Below are positions 30,701 to 39,169 of a stretch of DNA of 50,830 bases, piece after piece. The number at the start of each line of letters is the position of its first letter. Position 1 is the stretch's first letter. The position numbers were made by a program, and so were the translations under genes. Under the pieces are notes generated by a model that saw only the letters and a list, made by a program, of their open reading frames with translations, had not been told where the DNA came from and did no database searches. The stretch is from Nemertoderma westbladi (lineage: Eukaryota > Xenacoelomorpha > Nemertodermatida > Nemertodermatidae), in NCBI GenBank assembly GCA_032718475.1, contig JAUCBJ010007034.1, positions 1 through 50,830 of the forward strand, in the 5' to 3' direction.

Positions 30701-31694
30701 GCATCTCTGATGCTTCGAACTCAGCCTGTGCTTGAAGTTTCGCAAGTTTCGCTACATCCTCTCTGCGCTGTTTTTCTCCTTCGATGGCGATCTGTGCCAT
30801 CTGTAGTTGCGCTTCTTCCTCGGCGACTTGTTGTCGGCGTGCGACCTCCTGTTGTTGTCGAATAATTACAGATGCTGTTCTACTAACGTTGCCAACGTCG
30901 CCAACGTCGCTCCGTACGCTCACGAACGATCTATCCAGTGGTGGATGTTGGTAGGCTCGCGAGCCTTCCGTAGTGAGAACTTCCGTCGTCCCTCGCGGTT
31001 CGACTTCCGGTTCGTCGATCGGTACGCCGCATCTACGAAGAAAATTGGTCAGCGTTTCCAACCTTCCGTCCAGGCAGTAGAGTTCTTCTTCCTCTTCGGG
31101 TTGTAACAACGCGTCCGAAACTGACTCACCTAGCAGTTGGTCGAACTGCTCCTGTTGAGCCAATCTTATTACCGACTTAAACTGGATAAGGCTTTCTCTC
31201 GCACTTACCAATTTATCTACTATCTTTACCTGAGTAAAGTTGTCGCCACGCAACTCTGCAAGTTCGTGCAAACCTTTAAGTTTATCTACGGAGGCATGTA
31301 CCCTACTTTCTATCCTTACCTTTAAGGTGTAGAACTCGTATCTCGACATCGGGGCGGTTAACTCGCGTAAAACGCGAAAACCTTCTCCGAGGTTCCGAGT
31401 AATCTGGGCCATGTGTCCTCCTATACTTCTAATAACGTTCTCCTGGCTTCCAGTCGAACTTACCATGTCCGGTTCCCGTGATCTAGTCTGCGGGACGGTA
31501 AGGAAATCTTCAATTCTGCCGTCGCCACGCGTTGCGGCTTCCGGTATTTCCGTTCGGGGTACCGGCGACGCAAGCGGTGTGACATCGGTGGAATCTCGGG
31601 TTCTCCTTCTCGGTTCGTCTACTGTCGATCTGTCCGGGTCGCACGAGTCATAGTCGGTAGGTGGGTATCTCGTCGAATGGGGTGTGTCACTCAT
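27753..31694 (-). CDS. gag: BEL/Pao gag-protease polyprotein
   Basis: ATG at 31694, 1313 codons to a TAA at 27753-27755. Order: Ser/Arg-rich N-terminus; long Ala/Glu/Arg-rich coiled coil (about residues 280-445); a Pro/Arg-rich linker; the BEL capsid-like region from about 808 (PPKFSGNAKHW, FNYLLQVLSGEP); zinc knuckles CSYCERN (about 1047), CWRCMKPGHVRKDC (about 1090-1105) and CSLCGRNHDALLH; an acidic stretch; then the protease with ILDSASSHSYVD (Asp about 1220). The active-site triplet is DSA rather than the usual DT/SG. It forms the particle, binds RNA and processes the polyprotein. Copies 6 and 7 of the palindrome are embedded in it. GC-rich compared with its surroundings. Confidence 0.93.
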   Translation of the reverse strand: MSDTPHSTRYPPTDYDSCDPDRSTVDEPRRRTRDSTDVTPLASPVPRTEIPEAATRGDGRIEDFLTVPQTRSREPDMVSSTGSQENVIRSIGGHMAQITRNLGEGFRVLRELTAPMSRYEFYTLKVRIESRVHASVDKLKGLHELAELRGDNFTQVKIVDKLVSARESLIQFKSVIRLAQQEQFDQLLGESVSDALLQPEEEEELYCLDGRLETLTNFLRRCGVPIDEPEVEPRGTTEVLTTEGSRAYQHPPLDRSFVSVRSDVGDVGNVSRTASVIIRQQQEVARRQQVAEEEAQLQMAQIAIEGEKQRREDVAKLAKLQAQAEFEASEMRRLEEDLAREAAAAAAADELARQAAAAADELARVAAVNAAELARKKAASDARAKLEARQINARLAIQEAELAAQQQEADRREREMQLQFELNRRSREAANAQADLELDARDRSIRSRTGHDLSALDRMETRYRGIQKRIEEGSVGAIDRGEEFVEDYCKRFPQVIPMLKPTTPIKPVFVTKPKEITPVRQTQGSRFVVMEIPQPRATSSPILAGNITSPPTVSRSLLVERDEPAFMTVKQVSKPLQVKPVTCCANPVIYKPTVELNSDVFTRPLTQCLTRPTTSWKACEPTEQRGAVDPRPRRTRPRIIRRTRTRQPPYPDDSDSSSDPESTEREIFRTGAAAAADYKREERSTNPYIDNPPRETPQQKPTLQPAEAISTNRLAEIMRPVTDRLAQLEERLEAQPSDRSRTSVELEQPRQHRPPRREQETRRTPTHRDEDPVNNSYQRTTRGRERLDDAAEQGRGQLDLVSEIAKFAARHGLPAQQPPKFSGNAKHWRTLVDYVESQIAKCAFTSTEKFNYLLQVLSGEPKRLAETFIGVPDAFELAYERLYSIYGGNVAMAKSIIEDLCRGGNISRPIDLLRLADEIKNAIGTLRSIGQLEYANAPTVLIRIIGRLHHRLRREWRRIEYQREEAGGLLKLTDVYQLISREAMIETRSNYTDHHIAAEGIAVSAPNRTKPFPTNAKAVTYATPTETSKVLTPIGTTQPRQQLPADFVGCSYCERNGRNQSGHKLRGCRAFKELGIEERRLQIRSLDSCWRCMKPGHVRKDCPSDDTCSLCGRNHDALLHTTSHTPTRQFRREHPDKAARCDALYKERAPREIRTFYTDCMDQSGSSDEDEEEDDTFYVHAGEEQPSITLLTQNQLKGFSVIPIKITGTRGSKRIYAILDSASSHSYVDEQVADVVTDMSQGKTAQYTVSSMHGKRAIPVTRVKLTLDTLLSKAEHSKEERSLLPVRNLTFAATKDFSNLLGPVPEQSPEDRK
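29829..29848. repeat. 20-bp palindrome copy 6
   Basis: Identical 20 bp inside gag, read in a second frame as WKACEPT. Confidence 0.95.
30950..30969. repeat. 20-bp palindrome copy 7
   Basis: One base differs (centre CGCG instead of CGCA), making AGGCTCGCGAGCCT a perfect palindrome. Inside gag, read in the third frame as EGSRAY. Confidence 0.95.
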
Positions 31695-32696
31695 GTCTTA
31701 TTATATACGTCAAGTACGGATAATAAAATGTCAAAGTGTCTGAATGTTGAAGTGTCAAACTTACCTAACCGGTACAAATAAATCAACAAGTCAGAATGTC
31801 GAAATGTCAAAATGTCGAAATGTACAAATGTCAAACTTACCTTGATATATATATATATCATATATATACCCTAACCGGTACAAATAAACTAACAAGGTAT
31901 ATAATAAAATAAGTAGTAATCTAGCCTACCGGCTAAATTTGTACGAATAAGTGAGATAACGGTATACGTTAACAAAATGTAGATCAACAAGTATAAACAA
32001 TAGGCCTAACAGCAACGTCTAACGGGAAAATAAGTACCAACAACACTACTAATAGACAGTGAAACCCACAAATTTTGAGTACTACTGTGCTTTCTTAAGT
32101 TTGAACGACGCGAGTCGTAAAACTTACGTTCCTTTGATCTTCCAGTCGTACAAATTCCCAAATACAAACCGGACGTGGGTCTTTCCGTTTTTCGGCGGCG
32201 CGGACGAATTTATTGTCTCCCAAACTTTGCGAAAAGCGGTCTAATCCTCGAAGCGGTCCAGAAATGAGTCCTTGAGTCCTGAAAAGGTCGAAGGTGAGAG
32301 TTTTACTTCTACGCTTACGAAAATCTTCCTAGGTACCGATACAAATTGGTCTTTAAACCCTATGTACCTTTTCAAGTACCGAAAAGTAACACCGCACACA
32401 CACGGCGTAAAACAAAGTGCTACAAACTAACTGTTAGCTAGTCAAAGATTAAATACGAAAGTACTAGCTACCCTAAAAGCCTACTGAAGCAGGGGACGTT
32501 CTAAATTACTAAATTTACTAACCTTAGTTTTTAAATATCTCCTACTTACAATAGCTAACAAATATTTATCTATATCTCACTTTAAATGCGCACGCACTTT
32601 CGGTCGAGATATTTAATAAATACTTCCTACTTCCAATAGCTAGCAGATCTAAACTATACTACAGTACTATACACTAATTTATATAGTACTTCCTAC
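31695..32696 (-). promoter_or_regulatory. Leader of inner element with two consensus splice donors
   Basis: AG|GTAAGTTTGACA occurs twice on the minus strand (GT at 31840 and 31764), about 76 bp apart and upstream of the gag ATG. Around them are AACCGGTACAAATAAA repeats and a TATATA hairpin (31843-31868). The donors could feed the acceptor-like tract before the 3' ORF at 22219. Confidence 0.5.
32686..32696 (-). promoter_or_regulatory. Primer-site position of inner element (not TGG-type)
   Basis: The minus strand reads GTAGGAAGTAC immediately after the 5' LTR. No TGG is present. It is exactly complementary to the LTR 11-mer at 33956-33966, with pairing ending at the LTR boundary. Confidence 0.55.
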
Positions 32697-33955
32697 TGTA
32701 AGGGTCCAGTAGTATACCGCTTACCAGATCCTAGTAACGATGTATCTTACTATGAGACTCTAGTAATGTATACGGGCTTGTACAGTATCTGACAACAAAT
32801 CCCAGTCCAGGATATCTAAACAAACAGATACAATACACAAACGACTACTGGCGAGGAACAGAGCCTTGTATCTATTCTATGTACGTGAGCGGGTCTAATG
32901 CCTACGTACTAGACAGAAGGATACCTGTCCTCTAACCGGTGAGGCAGATGTACAGTTACAGTAACAGACCAAACTCACGGGAAAACAATCCCCGCGCAGC
33001 GAATCCTAACTATCACTGACAGTCCTAAATACAGTAACTTGCCGCGGTGTGATTTATATGGTTTATATACGAGCTAGGTGGTTAACAGACCTAGTGTAAC
33101 AACACTGACAGTCCTAAATCAGTCGAAAAGGGGTCGTGCCTAAATGTAACAATAACTGATCCCCCTGTACGAAATCAGTCTAAAGGGTCAGGCCTAAATG
33201 TAACAATAACTGCTGGATAGAAATCAACAGTTTAATAACGAAAGTGAAATACTCCTTTCGCCACAACTAAATCAGATCCTAATTTTACAAATACAGATAA
33301 TTTCCACCTAAAGTAATGTATAGTGCGCTATAGCTAGTAGAACTTTAAGGGCAATATGTTTTAGGGCGTGTGTGTGTGGGTGTGTTACAAATAAAACAAT
33401 TTCGTGTAATTCCTTTTACTAGGTTTTAGTGATTTTCTGACTAAATGATACCGTGCGCTAGCTACTAAAATAAACTAGTCGCGTTTGTAGAACTTTATAC
33501 TCACGAATGATGTCAAAGCTCTCTCCTTCCTATCCACAACCCAATGGGCAACCACAGTGTTAGTAACTACACCCGTGATCGGCACTAATACCAGATTCTG
33601 GTTGTAAGATAAGAATAGGGGTTAATCGCTACCGTACGTTAGCTGATCTGGTATACTAATTTAATTCTAGAACTTTGTTGCTGCGGTAGTTAGCAGCAAT
33701 ACCTATCAGTACGTGGCAAGGTGCGGTAGGATATTAATAAAACCTCCCTAGGCCAAGCAGTGTGCCGGTAGCAGAAATGCTCCTTGCCTGATCAAATAGC
33801 TAACTCCAGACAGGGGGGGGGGGGGGTACTAATGTACGTTCTACAAAGCGAACCGGTACCAAACAGTCAGTGCTATGAATCACTAAATTATGGAACATAT
33901 GCTGTCCGTACCTAATATGTACTCGCGTACTGACGAATGGCAATAGTTCGCACCT

Positions 33956-33966
33956 GTAGGAAGTAC
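33956..33966 (-). promoter_or_regulatory. LTR 11-mer complementary to primer-site position (inner element)
   Basis: Minus-strand RNA would read GTACTTCCTAC here, pairing all 11 bases with 32686-32696. It forms the top of a perfect hairpin ACCTGTA-loop-TACAGGT (33952-33970). Confidence 0.55.
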
Positions 33967-34450
33967 AGGTTAACCCAGGGATTCGTAGGACTTGACAAGG
34001 GGGGGTGTCTGGATATAATTATTTGATCCTAAATTTGCGGCGTCCAGTACGGTGTCACGCTTACCCTGATCTATAGGTCTTACGGCGGGCAAGGGCGTCG
34101 AACAAAGTCTTACCTTCTCACAAAGCGGGCGCTGCATAGCAAGTGGAGTATTTCGAAGGGCAAAGGGGGTGCGCGGTCAATCCAATGTGGGCGCTAGCGT
34201 GTTGTGGACATCCCTTCCCTGCGTTGCTTACGGCCTAACGGTCTAGGCTGCCATCTCCCTGATGTTTGGCTGTCCCGAAGTTGGACCAAAAGAAAACATG
34301 TCAGGAATTTGCAGTATATTTACAGTTTTACAAAAGGATTTATCAAATAAAGTTTCAACAAGAAACCGAAATAAACTAATAACAATTTAGGAATTTGCAA
34401 GAGTAAGTGATAACGTAACGTGATATTAGGTGATAACCGAAGGCAAACCG

Positions 34451-34700
34451 GCCTTTTTATACTAGAAATTGCACATGGAAACTAAACAGAATTTTCCACA
34501 GCTTCACAATTGAGCAATGAAGTGCTTCGTGCCCTATGATTGGCCCAGCTCATCGTTCAACGCAGTCCGGCCCTTACACTAATCTGGGACATGGAATCCT
34601 AACAGAATTTTCCACTGCCTCACATTTGAGCAATAAGATAATTTATGCCCTATGATTGGCCTGGCTCATCATTCGCTACGCTGTACGCTTCTCATTGGCC
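34451..34700 (-). promoter_or_regulatory. U3 promoter of inner element: TATA box and duplicated CCAAT block
   Basis: GTATAAAAAGGC (34462-34451, minus strand) is a strong TATA box. Upstream are CCAAT boxes within a 116-bp-spaced diverged duplication: AACAGAATTTTCCAC at 34485 and 34601, CCCTATGATTGGCC at 34532 and 34648. A third CCAAT is near 34696. The same arrangement is in the other LTR. Confidence 0.7.
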
Positions 34701-34747
34701 TACCAATTAGCACCACACGAAAATAAATGGCCCCAAAATACAAATTT

Positions 34748-34826
34748 CCCGACTGGGATTCGAACTCGTAACCTATGTAATGTAACCAACGCCTTAACCA
34801 TCTGACCACTACGCCACGAGAGTACC
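34748..34826 (-). repeat. tRNA-like Pol III box pair inside LTR (5' copy)
   Basis: A box at 34816-34806 and B box at 34765-34756 on the minus strand, as in the other LTR. It lies upstream of the CCAAT boxes in U3 and in the element's sense. Confidence 0.65.
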
Positions 34827-34959
34827 TAAGGGTTTTATGTGTACAAATATGAATAGGCATATTACATTACTGTAACTCAATCAAAATACGTCGGATTTTC
34901 GAAAGTTTTTACGTTAAAGTTAAACTACAAATGCTATCTTATAGTGAAATAATTCATCA

Positions 34960-34964
34960 ATACG
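34960..34964. repeat. Target site duplication ATACG (right) of inner element
   Basis: Matches 18851-18855. The outer leader resumes here. Confidence 0.95.
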
Positions 34965-35897
34965 GCTATAGGTCGTCAGGCGGTGGTATTTTCCTATCTG
35001 GACAGTGCAATATATTTACTACTACTTATTATTTTCAAATACCGTAGTACCCTGTCCGTTGTAATAACCAGAATTCTAACCCTTTGTTAGGCTGGTTTGT
35101 AGACTTCCTGTAAAATTACCCTAAAAATTCGTACGTAATATTTTGTTGTGTTTAATTAGAGATTTAATCTCACCCATATCGTAAGTAATTTGTAGTATTA
35201 AGTAACTTAGGTAAATTAGAATTATCTGTTTTAGTGTCCAATAAATAGCACTTCACTGAGAGCGCCCAGCTTCTGTGTAGTGACCCCCCAGAAATAATAA
35301 CATTTTATTTCGAATATTGACAAAACCCATTTTAAACGAGTATATAAATATTATAAATCAACTCAACCGATTTATAAATAGTAGGCCTGCCATACAACAA
35401 CTAGGTCTCAATATCAGTTGGACTACTGCTTAAATAACGGTAATAAAGTAAGTTAAAGTACGGTAACCAAGTAACCCTAAAATATTCAGAAATTCAATTA
35501 TTCTAAAATAATTGACATACCGGTATTTACCATAGGCTTATTATATTTATTTCTATAAATTTGAGCTGAAATCATACCGGTATTCTGTAATTAATTCTAG
35601 TTCATAATTATACTTATATATACTATAAGTGTAAGCTGTATACCGGTATTCACGATAGGCCTATTATATATTTATATATATTTGTGCTAAAATTATATAC
35701 CGGTACTCTGTGACAAATCTAGTCTGAAATAATACTTAAATATACTATAAGCATACCGGTATTCTAATATATTATATATATCACGCTACACTGAGTAGCA
35801 GTATCGGTAATTAATTGTTAGGCTAACAGTGATACTGAATTACTAGACTTACTTTAACTGTATTTATAGCCGTAGGCATTCAACTGTGTAAACAAAC
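34965..35897 (+). promoter_or_regulatory. Outer leader, second part, with TACCGGTA repeat
   Basis: AT-rich 5' leader leading to gag at 35898. TACCGGTA/TACCGGTAC recurs at 35518, 35575, 35641, 35698 and 35754 (spacing 56-66 bp), as a 123-bp two-part repeat. Together with 17521-18850 it makes a leader of about 2.3 kb. Confidence 0.7.
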
Positions 35898-37040
35898 ATG
35901 TCAGACGCAACCCAATCACTGTCAGATAGTCTCTTAGAAAGTGTTAGAATGAGTATTAGACTTAGACAGCGTATTAAAAGGATCTGTGACCAAGATCAAA
36001 GTATAGAACATCCCAGATCCAAGTCTAAGTCACCTACTATTGTAAAAAAGGCCATACCTACAGTAGTAGTGTCAGACCCTAGGCTAGTAGAACAACGTAG
36101 GTCTATCATCGGCACTCGGGCCCAAGTCAAGCGGGATCAAGAAGCAGCTGTCAAACCGCAGCAACATCCTAGCCAAGAACCTAGTTCTCAGCGGCCCGAT
36201 AGCTCCAGTAGTTCGGATACTGCTGAGCGGACACCCGAAAGCGGAGCGAAGATGGCGGATACGGTTTATGATGAGCGGCCAACCTATGAAGAATCAGTCG
36301 ACGCCACTTCTTCTCAAGTGGAAAGCGAAGTGGAAAGCGAATTAACAGCAGCAGAGAAGCCGCGAACTAGAGACGCCATTGACATCTATCTGTCAGACTA
36401 TCAGCGATTCATAGGAGACGAAGAGTTGAGGAGACGACTGTCTGGACTTCGCCCTAATAGTGAAGGAACCAAGCTTGTGTTGGACGCAATCGATGCGGAA
36501 ATGTTAGCTGCGAACCAAGCTAAATTTGATGAACGACTCCGCCTCGTTAGAGTCCAAGAAGAACAAATAAAGAAAAAACAGATAGAGGACCGAAAGGCAG
36601 CAGCAGTAGCAGCGGCAATGGCAGAAGTAGAAGCAGAAAGAAAGGCAGCGGCGGCAGAAGTAGAAGCAGAAAGAAAGGCAGCGGAAGTAGAAGCAAAAAG
36701 AAAGGCAGCGGTAGCAGAAGCAGAAAGAAAGGCGGCAGCGGCAATGGCAAAGGCAGTGGCAGAAGCAGAACGGAGAGCGTCTGAGGAGACTACCCAACTG
36801 GAGTTGGAAAATCTGCAAGAGACGCAAGACTACATAAATAAACAGCTAACTGCTAGTCGAATGCAGATGATGAGACGATCTACTCCAAAACGCCAGGGAT
36901 ACACATCATCGGAGGAAAGCAAAACCACCGATCCTGAAGGCGGAGGAAATAGATCTCGTCTAAGCAGGCGTAGAAAAACATCTCACCGTCATAAACTGCC
37001 TGATTTGCCCCCAGCTGTCAGCAGACTAGCACAGACTTAG
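35898..37040 (+). CDS. gag: Outer element gag, N-terminal ORF
   Basis: ATG at 35898, 380 codons, stop TAG at 37038-37040. Order: Ser/Arg-rich start (SDATQSLSDSLLESVRMSIRL), Ser/Pro-rich linker, acidic stretch, then a long Ala/Glu/Lys coiled coil (about residues 195-310) built of repeated AEVEAERKAA units. The layout matches the N-terminus of the inner gag, though the sequence differs. The next frame (-1) is open from 37004 and overlaps the end by about 37 nt, so gag continues there either by recoding or because one base has been lost. A C5 run at about 37008-37012 lies in the overlap. Minus-strand frames here are shadows of the repeat. Confidence 0.85.
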   Translation: MSDATQSLSDSLLESVRMSIRLRQRIKRICDQDQSIEHPRSKSKSPTIVKKAIPTVVVSDPRLVEQRRSIIGTRAQVKRDQEAAVKPQQHPSQEPSSQRPDSSSSSDTAERTPESGAKMADTVYDERPTYEESVDATSSQVESEVESELTAAEKPRTRDAIDIYLSDYQRFIGDEELRRRLSGLRPNSEGTKLVLDAIDAEMLAANQAKFDERLRLVRVQEEQIKKKQIEDRKAAAVAAAMAEVEAERKAAAAEVEAERKAAEVEAKRKAAVAEAERKAAAAMAKAVAEAERRASEETTQLELENLQETQDYINKQLTASRMQMMRRSTPKRQGYTSSEESKTTDPEGGGNRSRLSRRRKTSHRHKLPDLPPAVSRLAQT

Positions 37041-39169
37041 GTAGTACAGAACCCACAGACCAAATTATTAAGGTCAAAAGACTCCCTACCATAGTTGATG
37101 AGCCTGAAATAATTAGGCCTGTCGTTCCCAAAGTCACTCCTGTGCTAGAGACCCCTGTACTTCCAGAGCTTAACTCTAAGTTCCCTTTACACAGTACTAC
37201 ACTGCCTGTACCCGGTAGAACAGTCCATGAGAATATCCCTGTCCTGGAAGCTGAGAGAGAAATCAAAGATTTGTCTCCCGTCGTCCCGCGTCAGCCCGCT
37301 ACAATGTTGGCGACTCCCGCTTCGGCGGTTGAGTGGGTAGAGGAGGGACGGCGGGGGATGAATCTCCTGCTCGGACAGATGCAGGAGACTGTCCACCAGC
37401 TTAAGGGAACAGTAAGGGAAGGTAGGGCAGAATTGCAAGAAGTGCAGCAAAGTATCGCACTGGAAGGCGACAAATTAGTCAATATACAAAAGGGCATACC
37501 AATACCCCCTGTAACATTGTGTCAACCTGTTAGGTCTGAAGTATTACATGCGCAAGGTGTGGAGCCTACACGCATCTATACTGCTAGTGAAGTAGAAACT
37601 CCTATAGCAAACCCTATTAAGGGTGATTATAGACCTGTTGTTAATGATGTTCCCTATAGACCTGATAATGATCCGAGAAATTTATATACCGATAATTCGA
37701 TATTAAATAACACGATGGCCCAAGAAAGCTTTACGCGTCAGATGGCTAGAACAGAAGCCCGCCAAGCGGTCAAAGTGGGAGAGATCGTTAAATTCAATGG
37801 AGATGAGATGAAATGGCTACATTTCAATGAATATTACAAAGATAGCATACAAAACTCTGTACTATCTAACGGAGAGAAACTTAGGTTCCTCATCAAGTGC
37901 TTGGAAGGACCTCCCAGGTTAATGGCGTTAAAGTTTATTGGACATCCAGAAGGATTAAGACAAGTATGGGATACATTAAACATCAGGTATGGTAACAAGG
38001 ATAACATAGCTAAGTATTTGTATGCAAAATTAGTAGCCCCCCGACACTTCCTTAGTAGCGGGATTATAGAGTTTTCCGATGAGATTCAAGAGATCTGTAG
38101 ACAATTGGACTGGTTAGGTAAGTCTCATGAATATCAGAGTTCCATGGTTATTGGAGCCGTAGTCTCTACTTTACCAAAGGGTGGAGTATGTACACGCTGG
38201 GACAAGAAAGTGTTATATATGAATGAGCAGCAACGACGAAGCCCTACCATGGCTGATCTCATGTCCTTCTTAGATAGTGAAGTAAAATTACAACTCATAA
38301 AGCAGTCCAGAGAGAAAACATCGGAAAATAAGGTAAGTGAGAAACCCGTTTCTAGGAGAAGGATAATACCAGTGTGTTATACTGATGACGGCGAAAGCCA
38401 AGCTTCTCAAGAAGAGGACAGCGGGAAAGACACAGCAAAATTTTACTATGACAACAAGACCTATAAAGACGTAAGTAAATATAAGTCTCGAACCAACGAT
38501 AGGAGAGAACAGGTAACAACAACTCCTCCCACGTCTCCTAAGAGAATTCACGGAAGAAAGCCCGAAGAAAGAACGAGAGTGCATAACGTTACCCAAGGTA
38601 AAGTGAGTAACATCAAACCAAAATGTGCGCTGTGCGACGGGCCCCACCGTTTGAGTGCGTGTGCTGAATTTCTAAAGAAATCCCTTGTAGACAGACGTAC
38701 AGTCCTGTGGAATAAGCGGTTATGCTATAATTGCCTCAGATCAGGACACCAACGGCGAACCTGTTACTCCGACGTAAAGTGTGCAAAGTGTGGCGCGAAA
38801 CATCACATCTTGTTACACAGTGAGTTCGAACGAGACAACCCGAGTCAGGTAAGTGAGCCCGAACTACATGTCCAATTCAGTGATGTAAATGACACTGATC
38901 AAGAATCTGAGATGGAAGGATTCTATACGGACGAATTCTCCGACGCCAACGAATCCTGTTACCTAATAAATACCGCAGTGTATCGAGCACTTACGCATAA
39001 AAAGGACACCGACAATGAGTTCCCCCCAACTACCTTTGACAGACAACCATCTTGGAAAGCTCCAACTTCCAACTTAGGAATCAGAGAATTTCCTGTAGTG
39101 CAGGTAAGAGTTCATGGTCCTAACAAAAGTTACATAGTGAACGCCCTCCTTGACTCCGGCAGCACATGA
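37004..39169 (+). CDS. gag: Outer element gag (capsid, zinc knuckles) and start of protease
   Basis: Open frame from 37004; no ATG near its beginning. Contains a BEL capsid-like region (VKFNGDEMKWLHFNEYYKDS, FLIKCLEGPP, IRYGNKDNIAKYL), then three zinc motifs: CALCDGPHRLSAC (from 38624), CYNCLRSGHQRRTC (from 38723) and CAKCGAKHHILLH (from 38780). After an acidic linker comes the protease start VNALLDSGST, with the catalytic Asp at 39152-39154. An in-frame TGA follows five codons after it (39167-39169). The frame goes on beyond the TGA without shift. This is enough for particle formation and RNA packaging but the protease is cut unless the stop is read through. Confidence 0.88.
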   Translation, partial: FAPSCQQTSTDLGSTEPTDQIIKVKRLPTIVDEPEIIRPVVPKVTPVLETPVLPELNSKFPLHSTTLPVPGRTVHENIPVLEAEREIKDLSPVVPRQPATMLATPASAVEWVEEGRRGMNLLLGQMQETVHQLKGTVREGRAELQEVQQSIALEGDKLVNIQKGIPIPPVTLCQPVRSEVLHAQGVEPTRIYTASEVETPIANPIKGDYRPVVNDVPYRPDNDPRNLYTDNSILNNTMAQESFTRQMARTEARQAVKVGEIVKFNGDEMKWLHFNEYYKDSIQNSVLSNGEKLRFLIKCLEGPPRLMALKFIGHPEGLRQVWDTLNIRYGNKDNIAKYLYAKLVAPRHFLSSGIIEFSDEIQEICRQLDWLGKSHEYQSSMVIGAVVSTLPKGGVCTRWDKKVLYMNEQQRRSPTMADLMSFLDSEVKLQLIKQSREKTSENKVSEKPVSRRRIIPVCYTDDGESQASQEEDSGKDTAKFYYDNKTYKDVSKYKSRTNDRREQVTTTPPTSPKRIHGRKPEERTRVHNVTQGKVSNIKPKCALCDGPHRLSACAEFLKKSLVDRRTVLWNKRLCYNCLRSGHQRRTCYSDVKCAKCGAKHHILLHSEFERDNPSQVSEPELHVQFSDVNDTDQESEMEGFYTDEFSDANESCYLINTAVYRALTHKKDTDNEFPPTTFDRQPSWKAPTSNLGIREFPVVQVRVHGPNKSYIVNALLDSGST

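Larger units (their letters stand above)
18856..34959 (-). mobile_element. Inner BEL/Pao LTR retrotransposon, 16.1 kb, nested in antisense
   Basis: LTRs 18856-21122 (2267 bp) and 32697-34959 (2263 bp) differ by about four substitutions, a poly-G length change and one single-base indel. Ends are TG...CA. The 5-bp duplication ATACG is at 18851-18855 and 34960-34964. Reading the minus strand: 5' LTR, about 1-kb leader, gag-protease, pol (RT, RNase H, integrase), about 1.8-kb 3' region, 3' LTR. Gene order and motifs are those of BEL/Pao. Four reading-frame segments show a stop and two frame changes despite the young LTRs. Confidence 0.95.
32697..34959 (-). repeat. 5' LTR of inner element
   Basis: 2263 bp, nearly identical to 18856-21122 (poly-G run 14 instead of 17 bases). 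U3 is at the high-coordinate end, consistent with minus-strand transcription. Confidence 0.95.

Noticed and set aside
30319-30865. Long plus-strand ORFs over the inner gag coiled coil
   Set aside because: They mirror the Ala/Glu/Arg-rich minus-strand repeat and have no motifs; the minus strand carries the BEL gag.
36504-36827. Minus-strand Leu/Cys/Phe-rich ORFs
   Set aside because: Antisense of the outer gag coiled coil.
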